Shown one piece after another: positions 18,223-26,585 of a stretch of 64,000 nt of DNA. Source of the stretch: DASQPR01 sp963727415. GTDB lineage: Bacteria; Actinomycetota; Actinomycetes; Mycobacteriales; Micromonosporaceae. The stretch spans positions 472,908-536,907 of the forward strand of contig CAVSGF010000010.1 in NCBI GenBank assembly GCA_963727415.1. The letters are read 5' to 3'. How positions within the stretch are numbered: the first letter of the stretch is position 1; every line of letters begins with the position of its first letter. The notes under the pieces are model-generated. The model had not been told where the DNA came from and ran no database searches. It saw only the letters and a list, made by a program, of their open reading frames with translations. A program made the position numbers and the translations under genes.

Positions 18223-19668
18223 TCAGGTGCGCGTGCGCGCCGAGACTCCGGCGGCGAGTCCGATCATCCGATCACGGGCCGGCGTGTTGCCGATGGTGCC
18301 GAAGATGCCGGCCGCCCGCCGCCACGCGCGCGAGGCATCGCCCCGCTGGTCAGCCAATGCGTGGGCGCGGCCCAGGTGGACCAGCGACAGCGCGAGCGCG
18401 AACGGGCCACCGGCGCTCCGGCTCAAGCGAGCGGCCTCGGCGAGCATGGGCAGGGCTGCCCGCGGCCGATCTTCGCGGAGGTGCAGCTCGCCGAGCAGCC
18501 TCGACCCGTACGCGACGCCGACGGCCTGCCGCCCGTCGGCGCAGCCGGCCAATCCATCCTCGATCAACCGGCGGGCATCGCGATCCCCCGAACGCAGCCG
18601 CAGCTCACCCCGGCTGAGCAGGATGCACATCGAGTGCGCCGGGTCACGCAGGTCGCGATGCAACCGCTCGGCACGATCCAGGCACCGGTTGGCCTCCGGA
18701 TACCGGCCGCGCTCGCGCTCGACGATTCCGATCATCTGGGTCGCCTCGGCTTCACCGGCCACGTCGCCCGCCGCGACGGAGTCCCCGAGGTACGCCGTGA
18801 TATGGGCATACGCTTCGCGGAACCGCCCCTGCTCCCGCAGGCATACACCGAGTATCTGGTGCGCGGCCGCGGTCCCGACGCCCGATCGCAACGCCTGCCG
18901 GGCGGCCCTGATCGTGCCCGGAACGTCACCGGAGCGAGTCAGGTCACGCGCGCTGGGCCCACCGTCGGGTCGAACGCCATTGTGATCGTGGGCTACATGA
19001 TCGAAAACCTCCGACTCGGCATAGGCGGCGCCCAGCCGGGCCGCCTCCACGTAGCGGCCGGACTGGCGTAGTGCCTGCAGGCGGAGTTCGACCGGCCGCG
19101 ACCGCCAGGGGTGTGAGGTAGCGAGTTCGGCGAGTTCCGACTCCGCTTCCTCGGCGCGCCCCGCCACGATCATCGCTGCCAGCCGCTCTTCTACCACCGA
19201 CAGGCGCAGGTCGGCCAGGCGATCACGCTCCGCCCGTACGGCGTCCAGTTCGGTGATACCGGCGAACGGCTCGCCGCGCCACATCGCCAGCGCCGCGTCG
19301 AAGCTCGCGACCGCCGCATCCGGTGCGGCGTCGCGCGCATGAGCCCGGGCCAGGGCAACCAGTCGCTCGAACTTTCGCACGTCGTATGCGCCGGGCTCGA
19401 CGGCCAGACGGTACCCCGGTGGCCGGAACTCGATCGCCGCTGGAGGCAGGCAACCGCGCAGGCGGTGAACGTACACCTGAAGGTTTCCGGTCGCGACCCG
19501 CGCGGCATCGGGCCAGATCGCGCCCGCCAGCTCATCGGCGGGAACGACGGTGCCGACACGGCATAGAAGCATCGCCAGCAGGGCGCGGACACGTGGCCCG
19601 CTCAACCGCAGCGGTCGCCCGGCCACCCGCGCCTCCAGCGGTCCAAGCGCGCCGAACTCCACGTTCAT
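18223..19668 (-). CDS. SARP/BTAD-family transcriptional regulator with TPR-like C-terminus
   Basis: The ATG at 19668 begins VEFGALGPLEARVAGRPLRL, the OmpR-type winged-helix DNA-binding domain (to about residue 90). It is followed by the bacterial transcriptional activation domain (ERLVALARAHARDAAPDAAV onward, to about 235) and a tetratricopeptide-like helical region to residue 481. There is no NB-ARC ATPase domain. SARPs usually activate secondary-metabolite clusters by binding direct repeats, but no biosynthetic cluster is in the window. It is divergent from a small secreted protein gene with a 130-bp gap, which is the closest candidate target. Confidence 0.85.
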   Translation of the reverse strand: MNVEFGALGPLEARVAGRPLRLSGPRVRALLAMLLCRVGTVVPADELAGAIWPDAARVATGNLQVYVHRLRGCLPPAAIEFRPPGYRLAVEPGAYDVRKFERLVALARAHARDAAPDAAVASFDAALAMWRGEPFAGITELDAVRAERDRLADLRLSVVEERLAAMIVAGRAEEAESELAELATSHPWRSRPVELRLQALRQSGRYVEAARLGAAYAESEVFDHVAHDHNGVRPDGGPSARDLTRSGDVPGTIRAARQALRSGVGTAAAHQILGVCLREQGRFREAYAHITAYLGDSVAAGDVAGEAEATQMIGIVERERGRYPEANRCLDRAERLHRDLRDPAHSMCILLSRGELRLRSGDRDARRLIEDGLAGCADGRQAVGVAYGSRLLGELHLREDRPRAALPMLAEAARLSRSAGGPFALALSLVHLGRAHALADQRGDASRAWRRAAGIFGTIGNTPARDRMIGLAAGVSARTRT

Positions 19669-19798
19669 CGGGCCCCTCCCCGCCCCGGCGAGCCCCTGCG
19701 AACCGCCGGCCCGGCTCGCGGTCGTGAGGCTGTAACCGATCTGAAAGTACCGCCCGCCAGCGTGTCTGTGAGCCCACCGACAACACGAGGAGGAATCG

Positions 19799-20353
19799 AT
19801 GTCATCACGCAACCGTCACGGCGTGCTTGCCGCCGCCGTCGCCTGCGCGGCGGTCGCACTCGTAGGGGCCACCCCGGCACCGGCCGACGCCGCGTCCCAG
19901 ACCAACCTCACCGGGGACCTCAGCCTGACCGTGACCCACCCGGTTCTCGGGCCGGTGACCGTGCCCGCTGGCGCCGTCTGCCAGTTTGCCGTGGGGGTCA
20001 CCTTCCCGGACACCAGCCTGACCCGGTACACCTGGAGCGATTCATCGGGCCGCCCGGTCTTCGCGATCGAAACCGGGACCATGTACGCGACCTTCACCAA
20101 CGAGTCCACCGGCGCCACCGTTACCCGGGACATGTCCGGAACCGGGTACTACGACTATCCGGATGCCGACACCACGATTCTCAGCGGCACCGAGATAGCG
20201 GTCTTCAACGGCGCCGGTGACACGCCACCCAACGAATTGCTGTTCGCCAATGGTGGCTTCATGTCCGTGAAGGCGGAGACGGTCGACGGCGTGACCCACA
20301 AGACAGTACTGGTCGAGCCGCCGACTGCCGAAAACATCTGCGACACCATCTGA
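19799..20353 (+). CDS. Secreted protein of unknown function (184 aa)
   Basis: GAGGAGGA precedes the ATG at 19799. The N-terminus is a clear Sec signal peptide (RNRHG, a hydrophobic core AAAVACAAVALVGA, cleavage after APADA). The mature part of about 150 residues is Thr/Gly-rich and beta-strand-like, with two cysteines (AVCQFAVGV and the C-terminal NICDTI) that could form a disulfide linking both ends. I do not recognise a family. It is divergently oriented to the SARP regulator, which may control it. Confidence 0.7.
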   Translation: MSSRNRHGVLAAAVACAAVALVGATPAPADAASQTNLTGDLSLTVTHPVLGPVTVPAGAVCQFAVGVTFPDTSLTRYTWSDSSGRPVFAIETGTMYATFTNESTGATVTRDMSGTGYYDYPDADTTILSGTEIAVFNGAGDTPPNELLFANGGFMSVKAETVDGVTHKTVLVEPPTAENICDTI

Positions 20354-20552
20354 GGCCTCCTCCTCTCGCCGGCCGGCTCGTAAGGCCCTGTGCCGCCAGG
20401 GTCGAGACGGCCGGCGAGGACCGTGATGCGGACGCCTCCCACTGGCTGATGCGCACGAACAAGAGGCCAGGATTTGAGTAAGCCGGTATGCGCCCCCGGC
20501 CGACGGCCTAACGTGTAGCAGCGTCGAACACGCAACGGCCGGGGGTGACCGG

Positions 20553-21380
20553 GTGAAGCAGGATTTCTACGGAGAGATCATCGACGAGCTTCTCCATAGC
20601 GGGACGCTGACCCGTCAGATGCGGATCCTCGTTGTGTGCGGGGGCCCACGCGATCGGACAGTCCTGCGGAAGCGGGGGTTCGAGGATGTGGTGATCTCGA
20701 ACGTCGACCCGCGCCCCAGCAGCCGGGCGGTCACCCCATTCACGTGGAGTTACCAGAACGCCGAGAAGCTCACCTTCGCCGATGATTCGTTCGATTTCTG
20801 CCTCGTGCACTCCGGCCTGCACCATTGCCGGTCGCCGCACCGTGCGATGGTGGAGATGTACCGGGTGGCGCGGCACGGGCTGCTGCTCTTCGAGCCGTAC
20901 GACAACTTCATCACTCGCGTCGGCGTACGCCTGCGTGTCGGTCAGGAGTACGAGCACGCGTCCGTGGCCGGCAACGACCTGGAGCACGGCGGCGTCGGCA
21001 ACAGCCCGGTCCCGAATTACGTTTACCGCTGGACCGAGCGCGAGATCGTCAAGACGATCAGCTCGTACGCGCCCGAAGCCCGGACCCAGACGCGGTTCTT
21101 CCACCGAATGCGAGTCCCGTGGAACCAGCTCCGCCACCGGCGCAATCCGATCGTGCACGCCGCGGTACGGCTGGCCCAGCCGGCCCTCCGGGCGATCGAA
21201 GTCTGCTTCCCTCGCCAGGCCAACAATTTCGCCGCGCTGGTCATCAAGCCACGGCTGCCTGAGGGGCTCCATCCGTGGTTGCGCCAGGACGGGACCGGCG
21301 TGCGACTGAACGAGCAATGGATCCACGCGCAATACCCGCGCGGGCGCCGCCCGGTAACACAGGCACCTGCTCGTCGCTGA
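20553..21380 (+). CDS. Class I SAM-dependent methyltransferase
   Basis: The GTG start at 20553 gives 275 residues. The Rossmann core shows ILVVCGGPRDRTVLRKRGF (motif I in a degenerate form, GGP instead of GxGxG), DDSFDFCLVHSGLHHCRSPH (motif typical of Methyltransf_11) and MVEMYRVARHGLLLFEPYDN. The C-terminal 100 residues are basic and specific to this protein. Substrate is unknown. Related methyltransferases act on sugars or lipids in polysaccharide loci, but the neighbours here give no support for that. The gene is convergent with the cytochrome b operon. Confidence 0.8.
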   Translation: MKQDFYGEIIDELLHSGTLTRQMRILVVCGGPRDRTVLRKRGFEDVVISNVDPRPSSRAVTPFTWSYQNAEKLTFADDSFDFCLVHSGLHHCRSPHRAMVEMYRVARHGLLLFEPYDNFITRVGVRLRVGQEYEHASVAGNDLEHGGVGNSPVPNYVYRWTEREIVKTISSYAPEARTQTRFFHRMRVPWNQLRHRRNPIVHAAVRLAQPALRAIEVCFPRQANNFAALVIKPRLPEGLHPWLRQDGTGVRLNEQWIHAQYPRGRRPVTQAPARR

Positions 21381-21410
21381 ACGTCACACCGCCGGCCCGT
21401 CCGCTGCCGG

Positions 21411-22355
21411 TCATGTTCTGCGGTAGTAGCTCCTCCAGACCAGCCGGTGCACGCCCAGACGACGCGGCAAGCTGCGCAGCCCCGGGATGAACGGGAGCAG
21501 GACCAGCGCCGCGGAGAGCAGCATCATCAGCCCCCACACGAGCGCGTCGGCGTTGTCCGAGGTAGAGAACGGCGGAACCTGGTACCAGAACGTGTACAAC
21601 CACAGCCACGCCTGGCCCGGATAGCTGCCGGTTTCATTCATCATGCCCCACTGGTCGCCGCCAAGGTGCTCGGCGCGGGCCTGATCCTCCAGGTACGAGC
21701 CGTCAGCGAGGAACAGCAGCGACCGGGAGTAGTTCGTCTGGTAGAACCCGCCCTGCTCGGAGATCAGCCCGTCCAAGCCGCCCGACTGTGCCATGCCCAG
21801 CAGACCGTTGATCATCCTCGGTACGGGGCCGAAATCTCCCACGACCTTGCCCGGGTCACCATCTGGAGCTTTTGACAGCGCATCGCTGTAAGTCGAGGTC
21901 CAGGTACTTTGTTGCGTCGCCGATGCCGCACGGTAGGTTTCTACTGCCGACGCCACCGCCGGATCCGTACTCGTCAACAGTGGCCCGATCACGAATGCCT
22001 GCGCGGTGTCGACCTTCTCACGGACGCCACCCCAGCGCTGCAGAGGGAGCGGCCCAAGTTTCTGGCCGGCGGATGGATCGTTAATGTATGGCGCACCGTA
22101 CGTGGCCGTACCACTGGTGCCGTCGAGTTCGGCCACAGCCGTGGCGGCGAAGTCCGCCGGCGCCTTTTGGGCCCACGCCGACAGCGTGATCGCCGGACGG
22201 TCCGGCGAGCCGAACACGATGGCCAGGCCGATCGTGATCAGCGTGACGGCGATGAGCGCGGCGGTGAACTCCTTGACTATGTCGTATCGGCGGGTCGGGC
22301 CGGTCCACGGCCGGGCATAGTACTTCTCGCGCTGGGCGTAGGTCACCTTGCTCAT
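21411..22355 (-). CDS. Membrane-anchored partner protein of cytochrome b operon (314 aa)
   Basis: The start overlaps the cytochrome b stop by four bases, so this is the third gene of a tight operon. It has one N-terminal membrane span (FTAALIAVTLITIGLAIVF), a roughly 200-residue extracytoplasmic domain containing GAPYINDPSAGQKLGPLPLQ, and a C-terminal span (LVWGLMMLLSAALVLLPFI) with a basic tail. No CxxCH haem motif, Rieske motif or copper site is visible. It might replace subunit IV or the electron-accepting subunit of a bc-type complex. Function is unknown. The domain arrangement and the operon position are what can be seen. Confidence 0.6.
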   Translation of the reverse strand: MSKVTYAQREKYYARPWTGPTRRYDIVKEFTAALIAVTLITIGLAIVFGSPDRPAITLSAWAQKAPADFAATAVAELDGTSGTATYGAPYINDPSAGQKLGPLPLQRWGGVREKVDTAQAFVIGPLLTSTDPAVASAVETYRAASATQQSTWTSTYSDALSKAPDGDPGKVVGDFGPVPRMINGLLGMAQSGGLDGLISEQGGFYQTNYSRSLLFLADGSYLEDQARAEHLGGDQWGMMNETGSYPGQAWLWLYTFWYQVPPFSTSDNADALVWGLMMLLSAALVLLPFIPGLRSLPRRLGVHRLVWRSYYRRT

Positions 22356-23086
22356 GACGACACCTCCGTGCGCTCCGACGGCTGACCCGGTACCTCAGCC
22401 GGCGAAGATCCGGCCTCAGCCGATTCGGGTCCGGCATCAGCCGATTCGGGTCCGGCGGCCGTCACGATGTCGGCGTCGTCGGCAAAGGGCGGTGCAACTC
22501 CACGGCGGCGTACCAGAAGGATGTGCCACACGATCAGGCCACCGAGCACAAGGGGAAGCAGCATGACATGGAAGAGCAGCATCTGCCCGTAGTCGAGAAC
22601 GTTGAACCAGGCGCCAATACCTACCGAGTTGAGACCATCCTTGGCCTGTGTGGAAATCCATTGCGAGTCGAAGTTCGACTGGATTACGTACCCGGTGAAG
22701 GCGGTGGCGATCGATCCCAGGAACGCGATCCCTCCGGTGACCCAGGTCAGCGCCCGCTTTCCACGCCATGACGCCATGAAGAACTTGCCCCAGAGGTGGA
22801 TAACCATGGCGAAGAAGAACAGCTCAACGCTCCACAGATGGAGGCTGTTCACGAAGTGACCCACCGTGGAGTTGTGGTACCACTGGGGGCCACCGAAGAC
22901 CAGGAGCGCACCGCTGGCGAGCACGATGACCAGCGCGGCCAGAGTCGTCACGCCGAAGACGTAAATCCATGACGCCACATACGCGGGTTGGCGGTCCGGA
23001 AGCAAGCGCTCGGGCGGAAAGGCGGTGACGGCGCGATTACGCAGACGCGCCGTCCACATACGCTCATCACCCTGCGACGCGGTCAT
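22352..23086 (-). CDS. Cytochrome b (N-terminal, b6-like) membrane protein
   Basis: The start at 23086 overlaps the upstream small gene as ATGA. This 244-residue protein carries four membrane helices of the cytochrome b N-terminal domain. Helix B has SLHLW and VIHLW, two His with 13 residues between. Helix D has FHVML and VWHIL, two His with 14 residues between, which is the b6-type rather than bc1-type spacing. These four His can ligate two b haems. GKFFMASWRGKRALTWVTGG is also typical. The C-terminal tail is acidic with repeats of ESAD/ESAEAGS. No Rieske, cytochrome c1 or subunit IV gene is adjacent, so this is a reduced quinol-interacting complex of unknown electron acceptor. Confidence 0.85.
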   Translation of the reverse strand: MTASQGDERMWTARLRNRAVTAFPPERLLPDRQPAYVASWIYVFGVTTLAALVIVLASGALLVFGGPQWYHNSTVGHFVNSLHLWSVELFFFAMVIHLWGKFFMASWRGKRALTWVTGGIAFLGSIATAFTGYVIQSNFDSQWISTQAKDGLNSVGIGAWFNVLDYGQMLLFHVMLLPLVLGGLIVWHILLVRRRGVAPPFADDADIVTAAGPESADAGPESAEAGSSPAEVPGQPSERTEVSS

Positions 23087-23247
23087 CGTTTGCGCCCGGG
23101 GAACGGCGCGATCAACGCGACAGCGAACACCACCAGCATCAGGATTATGACAAGAAGGTTGGCAAGGGAGATCTGAATGACCCCCCAATGCAGGTACGGG
23201 CCGGCGCCACCCATCGGCACCAGCCCGGCACTCCATTGCGTTGGCAT
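23083..23247 (-). CDS. Small single-span membrane protein (54 aa), first gene of cytochrome b operon
   Basis: The ATG at 23247 (MPTQWSAGLVPMGGAGP) leads to one long hydrophobic helix (VIQISLANLLVIILMLVVFA then VALIAPFPGRKR). Its stop TGA overlaps the cytochrome b ATG, showing translational coupling. Small subunits of this size are common in quinol-oxidising complexes. Its fixed place before a cytochrome b gene suggests a structural subunit. No family name can be given. Confidence 0.65.
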   Translation of the reverse strand: MPTQWSAGLVPMGGAGPYLHWGVIQISLANLLVIILMLVVFAVALIAPFPGRKR

Positions 23248-23454
23248 GGGACTACTCCATCGTGAGTACAACAGTGCTCCCAGGCTGGCGGGGTCTGGAA
23301 GCGCGACATAGAGTCGTAAGACTCTACCCTGCGGGGTATCTTGCCGCCGCCTCGACAGTGCGTCAATGCAAACCTGAGAACGGTCCAATTAGGACGTTCG
23401 TTTTGGCTTGTCAGCGGAGGCTTCCCGCCGCGATCGCGACTCAGCAACCGAACA

Positions 23455-24450
23455 TCAGTCGAGCAGGGGCACCACGGAGCCGGCCGGCTTCGCCGCTGAA
23501 TCGGCCGCGTAGCCGCCCGTCGGTGGAACCAACATCGGCATCACCGACGCGATCAGGTCCAGGTGGTCCACGTCGTCAACGTCCAGTACGGACAGATACA
23601 TGCGCTCAGTCCCGATACGGGCGAATTCAGCCATCTTGGTGGCGATCTGCTCGGGGGTTCCGCACAGCCCATCCTGGCGTAGCACCTCGACCGGGCGGTC
23701 GATCGCCTCGGCACGGCGGGCAATCTCGGCGTCCGAGCGACCGCAGCAGACGATCTGGGCGACGGACATGACCATCGGGCTGGTACGCCCGATCCGCTCA
23801 CATGCCGCCCGTACTCGGTTGAACTGCGCCTCGACCACATCGGGCGGCGAGAAGGCCTTGTTGAACTCGTTGGCGTACCGAGCGGCAAGCTCAGGCGTGC
23901 GCCGAAGACCGCGGCCGCCAATGATGATCGGCGGCCCGGGACGCTGGATCGGCTTCGGAAGCGCCGGGGAGTCGAACAGCCGGTAGTGCTTCCCGATGAA
24001 GTTGAAGCGTTCGCCAACCGGCGTGGCCCACATTCCGGTGATGATGGCCAACTGCTCTTCGAACCGGTCGAACCGCTCGGCGGACGACGGAAAGTCGAAT
24101 CCGTACGCGGCGTGTTCCTGCTCGTACCAACCGGCGCCGAGGCCGAGCTCGACTCGGCCGTCGCTCATATCGTCAACTTGCGCCACCTTGACCGCGAGCA
24201 GTCCAGGCTGGCGGAACGTGGCCGAGGTGACGAGCGTGCCGAGGCGGATGCGGCTGGTCTCCAGAGCGAGCCCGGCGAGCGTGAGCCAGGCGTCGGTGGG
24301 ACCCGGCTTGCCGTCGTCCTTGCCCCACGGCAGGAAGTGGTCGGAACGAAAGAAGCCGTCGAATCCGGCGTCCTCGGTGCGTCGTGCGAGGCGGGACAGT
24401 TGCGCGTAGGTGGCGCCTTGCTGCGGCTCGGTCGAGATGCACAGTCGCAT
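23455..24450 (-). CDS. Luciferase-like (LLM class) F420-dependent oxidoreductase
   Basis: A TIM-barrel flavin/F420 oxidoreductase of about 331 residues beginning MRLCISTEPQQGATYAQLSR. An ATG nine codons upstream (24477) has a GAGGG site and is an alternative start. Family features are DGFFRSDHFLPW, LGTLVTSATFRQPG, VELGLGAGWYEQEH, PPIIIGGRGLRRTPELAARY and LCGTPEQIATKMAEFARIG. Members use F420 or FMN for hydride transfer to varied substrates. The F420 class is inferred from similarity to mycobacterial proteins and cannot be proven. It is monocistronic and divergent from the ECF sigma gene. Confidence 0.85.
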   Translation of the reverse strand: MRLCISTEPQQGATYAQLSRLARRTEDAGFDGFFRSDHFLPWGKDDGKPGPTDAWLTLAGLALETSRIRLGTLVTSATFRQPGLLAVKVAQVDDMSDGRVELGLGAGWYEQEHAAYGFDFPSSAERFDRFEEQLAIITGMWATPVGERFNFIGKHYRLFDSPALPKPIQRPGPPIIIGGRGLRRTPELAARYANEFNKAFSPPDVVEAQFNRVRAACERIGRTSPMVMSVAQIVCCGRSDAEIARRAEAIDRPVEVLRQDGLCGTPEQIATKMAEFARIGTERMYLSVLDVDDVDHLDLIASVMPMLVPPTGGYAADSAAKPAGSVVPLLD

Positions 24451-24630
24451 CGCGTAACCTTGGCAGATTCTCAGCATTTTGAATACCCTCAGTCATCTTT
24501 ACGTCACTCGATGCCTACTAAATGTCGCCATCGGGGACACCGGCGGCTCCGCTTTACCGCAGGTGAATGCGTCTGCAATGAGTCCGGCTCGGCACCAACG
24601 GCGGGCCAGGCGACGCAGTTACTAGTTGTA

Positions 24631-24648
24631 GCGATTCCTGAGAATCGC
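24631..24648. promoter_or_regulatory. Inverted repeat in divergent intergenic region
   Basis: GCGATTC-CTGA-GAATCGC forms a perfect 7-bp dyad roughly midway in the 300-bp gap between the luciferase-like gene (-) and the ECF sigma gene (+). It may be an operator or a small hairpin. Nothing else in this gap can be supported. Confidence 0.35.
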
Positions 24649-24779
24649 CAGGGCGACGGCGCACAGGGTTGCCGCTTCGTGGCCGGCCTTCGCGATGACA
24701 CCGATCACTGCCTGTAAATCAAGGTCGTTGGGTTAGACGTCGAACGGTTTGTTCTACCGGTAAATGGTTCCGGGGGCTG

Positions 24780-25295
24780 ATGCGTGTAGGTGGTGTGGGT
24801 CGAGAACAGATGGATTTCACCGAGTTCTATACGCGTACTCGCGATCACTGCCTGCGCGCGGTGTTTGCGGCTGTTGGTGACTTGAGCCTCGCTGAGGATC
24901 TGGTTGCCGAGGCGTATGCACGCGCTTGGGGATCGTGGCGGAGCGTCCGTGGGCATCCGGCTCCGGCGGGATGGGTGGTGCGTACCGCCCTCAACACACG
25001 GGTGTCTTGGTGGCGAAAGCGTCGGCGCGAGGTGGCGTTGGAGGGTCACGACGTGCCGCAGCCGCCCGTTGACGCCTTGGGAATGGACGGGGCGCTGCTG
25101 GCCGCGTTGCGCGGCCTGCCGCGCCGGCAGCGAGAGGTCATCGTGCTGCGGGTCTGGCTCGACCTCGACGCCGAGACCGTCGCTCGAGTTATGGGCATCA
25201 GGCCTAACACCGTGGGAGTCCATCTGTTCCGGGCCACTTCCGCCCTGCGGGCGCAGCTTGCGCCTGCCACACCGATGGAGGTTGGACATGAATGA
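24780..25295 (+). CDS. ECF sigma factor, SigE-like family
   Basis: A 171-residue sigma factor. Region 2 is DFTEFYTRTRDHCLRAVFAA then DLSLAEDLVAEAYARAWGSW. Region 4 is LRGLPRRQREVIVLRVWLDL followed by VARVMGIRPNTVGVHLFRAT. An internal ATG at 24810 would start directly at the domain and is a possible alternative start. The stop overlaps the next gene, which encodes a single-span membrane protein likely to be its anti-sigma or signal partner. Small ECF factors of this group are abundant in actinomycetes and respond to envelope signals. Targets are unknown. Confidence 0.88.
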   Translation: MRVGGVGREQMDFTEFYTRTRDHCLRAVFAAVGDLSLAEDLVAEAYARAWGSWRSVRGHPAPAGWVVRTALNTRVSWWRKRRREVALEGHDVPQPPVDALGMDGALLAALRGLPRRQREVIVLRVWLDLDAETVARVMGIRPNTVGVHLFRATSALRAQLAPATPMEVGHE

Positions 25296-25899
25296 CAACG
25301 AAGTACTCGACAAGGTCAGGATGACTCTGGCCGACGTCCATATGGATCGTCCGGTGGACGCGATCCAGCAGCGTGGCAGGAGCCGACGGCGGGCACGGAT
25401 GCTGTCCGGTGTGGCAGGCGGCGGTCTCGCCGTCGTCGTTGGCGCGGCCCTGGCGGTGCCGATGCTGACCGGCTCGACTGCTACTCCTGGTACGGCTTCG
25501 GCCGGCGGTGGACCCTCTCGTTCAGTGCGTCTCGAGCCGGCCGCGTGGAGTGTGGAGCTTGCGTCGTCGGACACAGTGGTGCTGACCCTGCGCCGTCCGG
25601 ACTTCACCGATGTCGGCCTGCTCGAGAAGAAGCTGGCCGAGGTCAATGTCCCAGCGTTTGTTTCGAACGCTGACAAGTGCCAGGTGCACGGCGCTATGGC
25701 GCCCGCAAAGGACGTAACCGTGAATACCGCTGATGACCTGGGCCATTGGCCAGTCGTCTACACGATCAAGCCGTCAGCCATCCCGCCGGGAAGCCATCTG
25801 ATCTTCACGATCTACCCCGGGCTCCGCAATCAGCACAAGGCGCCGGTACCTGACAACGTGTACATGGCGCCGGCGGGAACATCCGTCGTCTGCGACTAG
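25288..25899 (+). CDS. Membrane-anchored protein, probable anti-sigma-like partner (203 aa)
   Basis: The ATG at 25288 overlaps the sigma factor stop by eight bases, so the pair is coupled. The N-terminal 45 residues are cytoplasmic and charged (LDKVRMTLADVHMDRPVDAI). A single membrane span follows (SGVAGGGLAVVVGAALAVP), then an extracytoplasmic domain of about 130 residues with two cysteines (NADKCQVHG and the C-terminal VVCD). The topology is that of anti-sigma factors, although no zinc-binding ASD motif is visible. I infer a regulatory partner from topology and coupling only. Confidence 0.6.
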   Translation: MNDNEVLDKVRMTLADVHMDRPVDAIQQRGRSRRRARMLSGVAGGGLAVVVGAALAVPMLTGSTATPGTASAGGGPSRSVRLEPAAWSVELASSDTVVLTLRRPDFTDVGLLEKKLAEVNVPAFVSNADKCQVHGAMAPAKDVTVNTADDLGHWPVVYTIKPSAIPPGSHLIFTIYPGLRNQHKAPVPDNVYMAPAGTSVVCD

Positions 25900-26088
25900 G
25901 CCGCCCCAACCCAGGCCGACCAGCCGCCTCCCGCGCACCGGCACCTAGCGACACGCCGAGTGCGTGGGAGGCGCTGGCGCGCAAGTGCGCCACGCTGCGC
26001 CGGCGACCAGTCGTTGACGCGCCGCCAAGCAGGCGTTGGCTGTGTGCGTGGATCGGCTAGGTTAACGTCAGTCACAGGTGATGCCGCC

Positions 26089-26149
26089 CGCGGCGGTAGG
26101 GCTCGCCGTTCTGGTCGTCCGTCCGGGAACCGCGGGTACTGGTGGCGCC
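26089..26149 (+). promoter_or_regulatory. Degenerate fluoride-riboswitch-like leader of first DUF190 gene (weak)
   Basis: A CGGCG/CGCCG hairpin (26089-26093 with 26102-26106) encloses the 8-base loop GTAGGGCT. Further on, CTGGTGGCGCCTC (26137-26149) resembles the 3' core of fluoride aptamers (CTGATGGCNNCTAC) with a few mismatches. Loop GGGC could pair with GCCT. The middle helix is not obvious and the conserved A of the loop is a G. It shares its hairpin with the enolase leader. Treat as a possible relic or variant only. Confidence 0.25.
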
Positions 26150-26173
26150 TCGGCGCGACGGACAGGTGGCACG

Positions 26174-26512
26174 ATGACATCCCTCGACGGTTCTGCGGCC
26201 CGCTTGACGATCTTCATCGGCGAGTTCGACAAGTGGCAGCACAAGCCGCTGGCGAACGAGATCGTTCAGCGCGCCCATGCCGCCGGGCTGGCCGGCGCGA
26301 CGGTGTTACACGGTATTGAAGGCTTCGGAGCTCATTCGCGCATCCACACCAACCGGATCCTGTCCTTGACTGAGGATCTGCCGGTGGTGATCGTGATCGT
26401 GGACACTGACGAGAAGATCCGGGGGTTCGTGCCGCAGCTTGATGAACTCGTCACCGAGGGTTTGGTCATCCTTGATGACGTATGCGTGATCCGTTATTCG
26501 CGGCGAACGTGA
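26174..26512 (+). CDS. DUF190 PII-like signalling protein (first copy)
   Basis: The ATG at 26174 is used because it begins the domain (SLDGSAARLTIFIGEFDKW). The 112-residue product has the DUF190 fold, a ferredoxin-like PII relative: KPLANEIVQRAHAAGLAGAT, then LPVVIVIVDTDEKIRGFVP and EGLVILDDVCVIRY. DUF190 genes in bacteria are often next to fluoride channel crcB genes or to complex-I-like antiporter genes. A paralogue with about half identical residues lies at 37034-37399, at the other end of this locus. PII-like proteins bind nucleotides and gate transporters, so a regulatory role on the neighbouring transport machinery is inferred. Confidence 0.85.
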   Translation: MTSLDGSAARLTIFIGEFDKWQHKPLANEIVQRAHAAGLAGATVLHGIEGFGAHSRIHTNRILSLTEDLPVVIVIVDTDEKIRGFVPQLDELVTEGLVILDDVCVIRYSRRT

Positions 26513-26585
26513 CGGGGTTCGTTCACGTTCGCCGGTGCCATGTTTGTCGGCGCGGCGCGGGGTAGCGCTGTGGCCGCTTCCGGCG

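Noticed and set aside
18160..19071. Long + strand frames opposite the SARP regulator
   Set aside because: Composition is typical of antisense shadows in GC-rich genes and no motif is seen.
24904..25287. Upstream extension of the anti-sigma-like protein frame
   Set aside because: It lies inside the sigma factor gene in another frame. The ATG at 25288 overlaps the sigma stop and starts the sensible protein.
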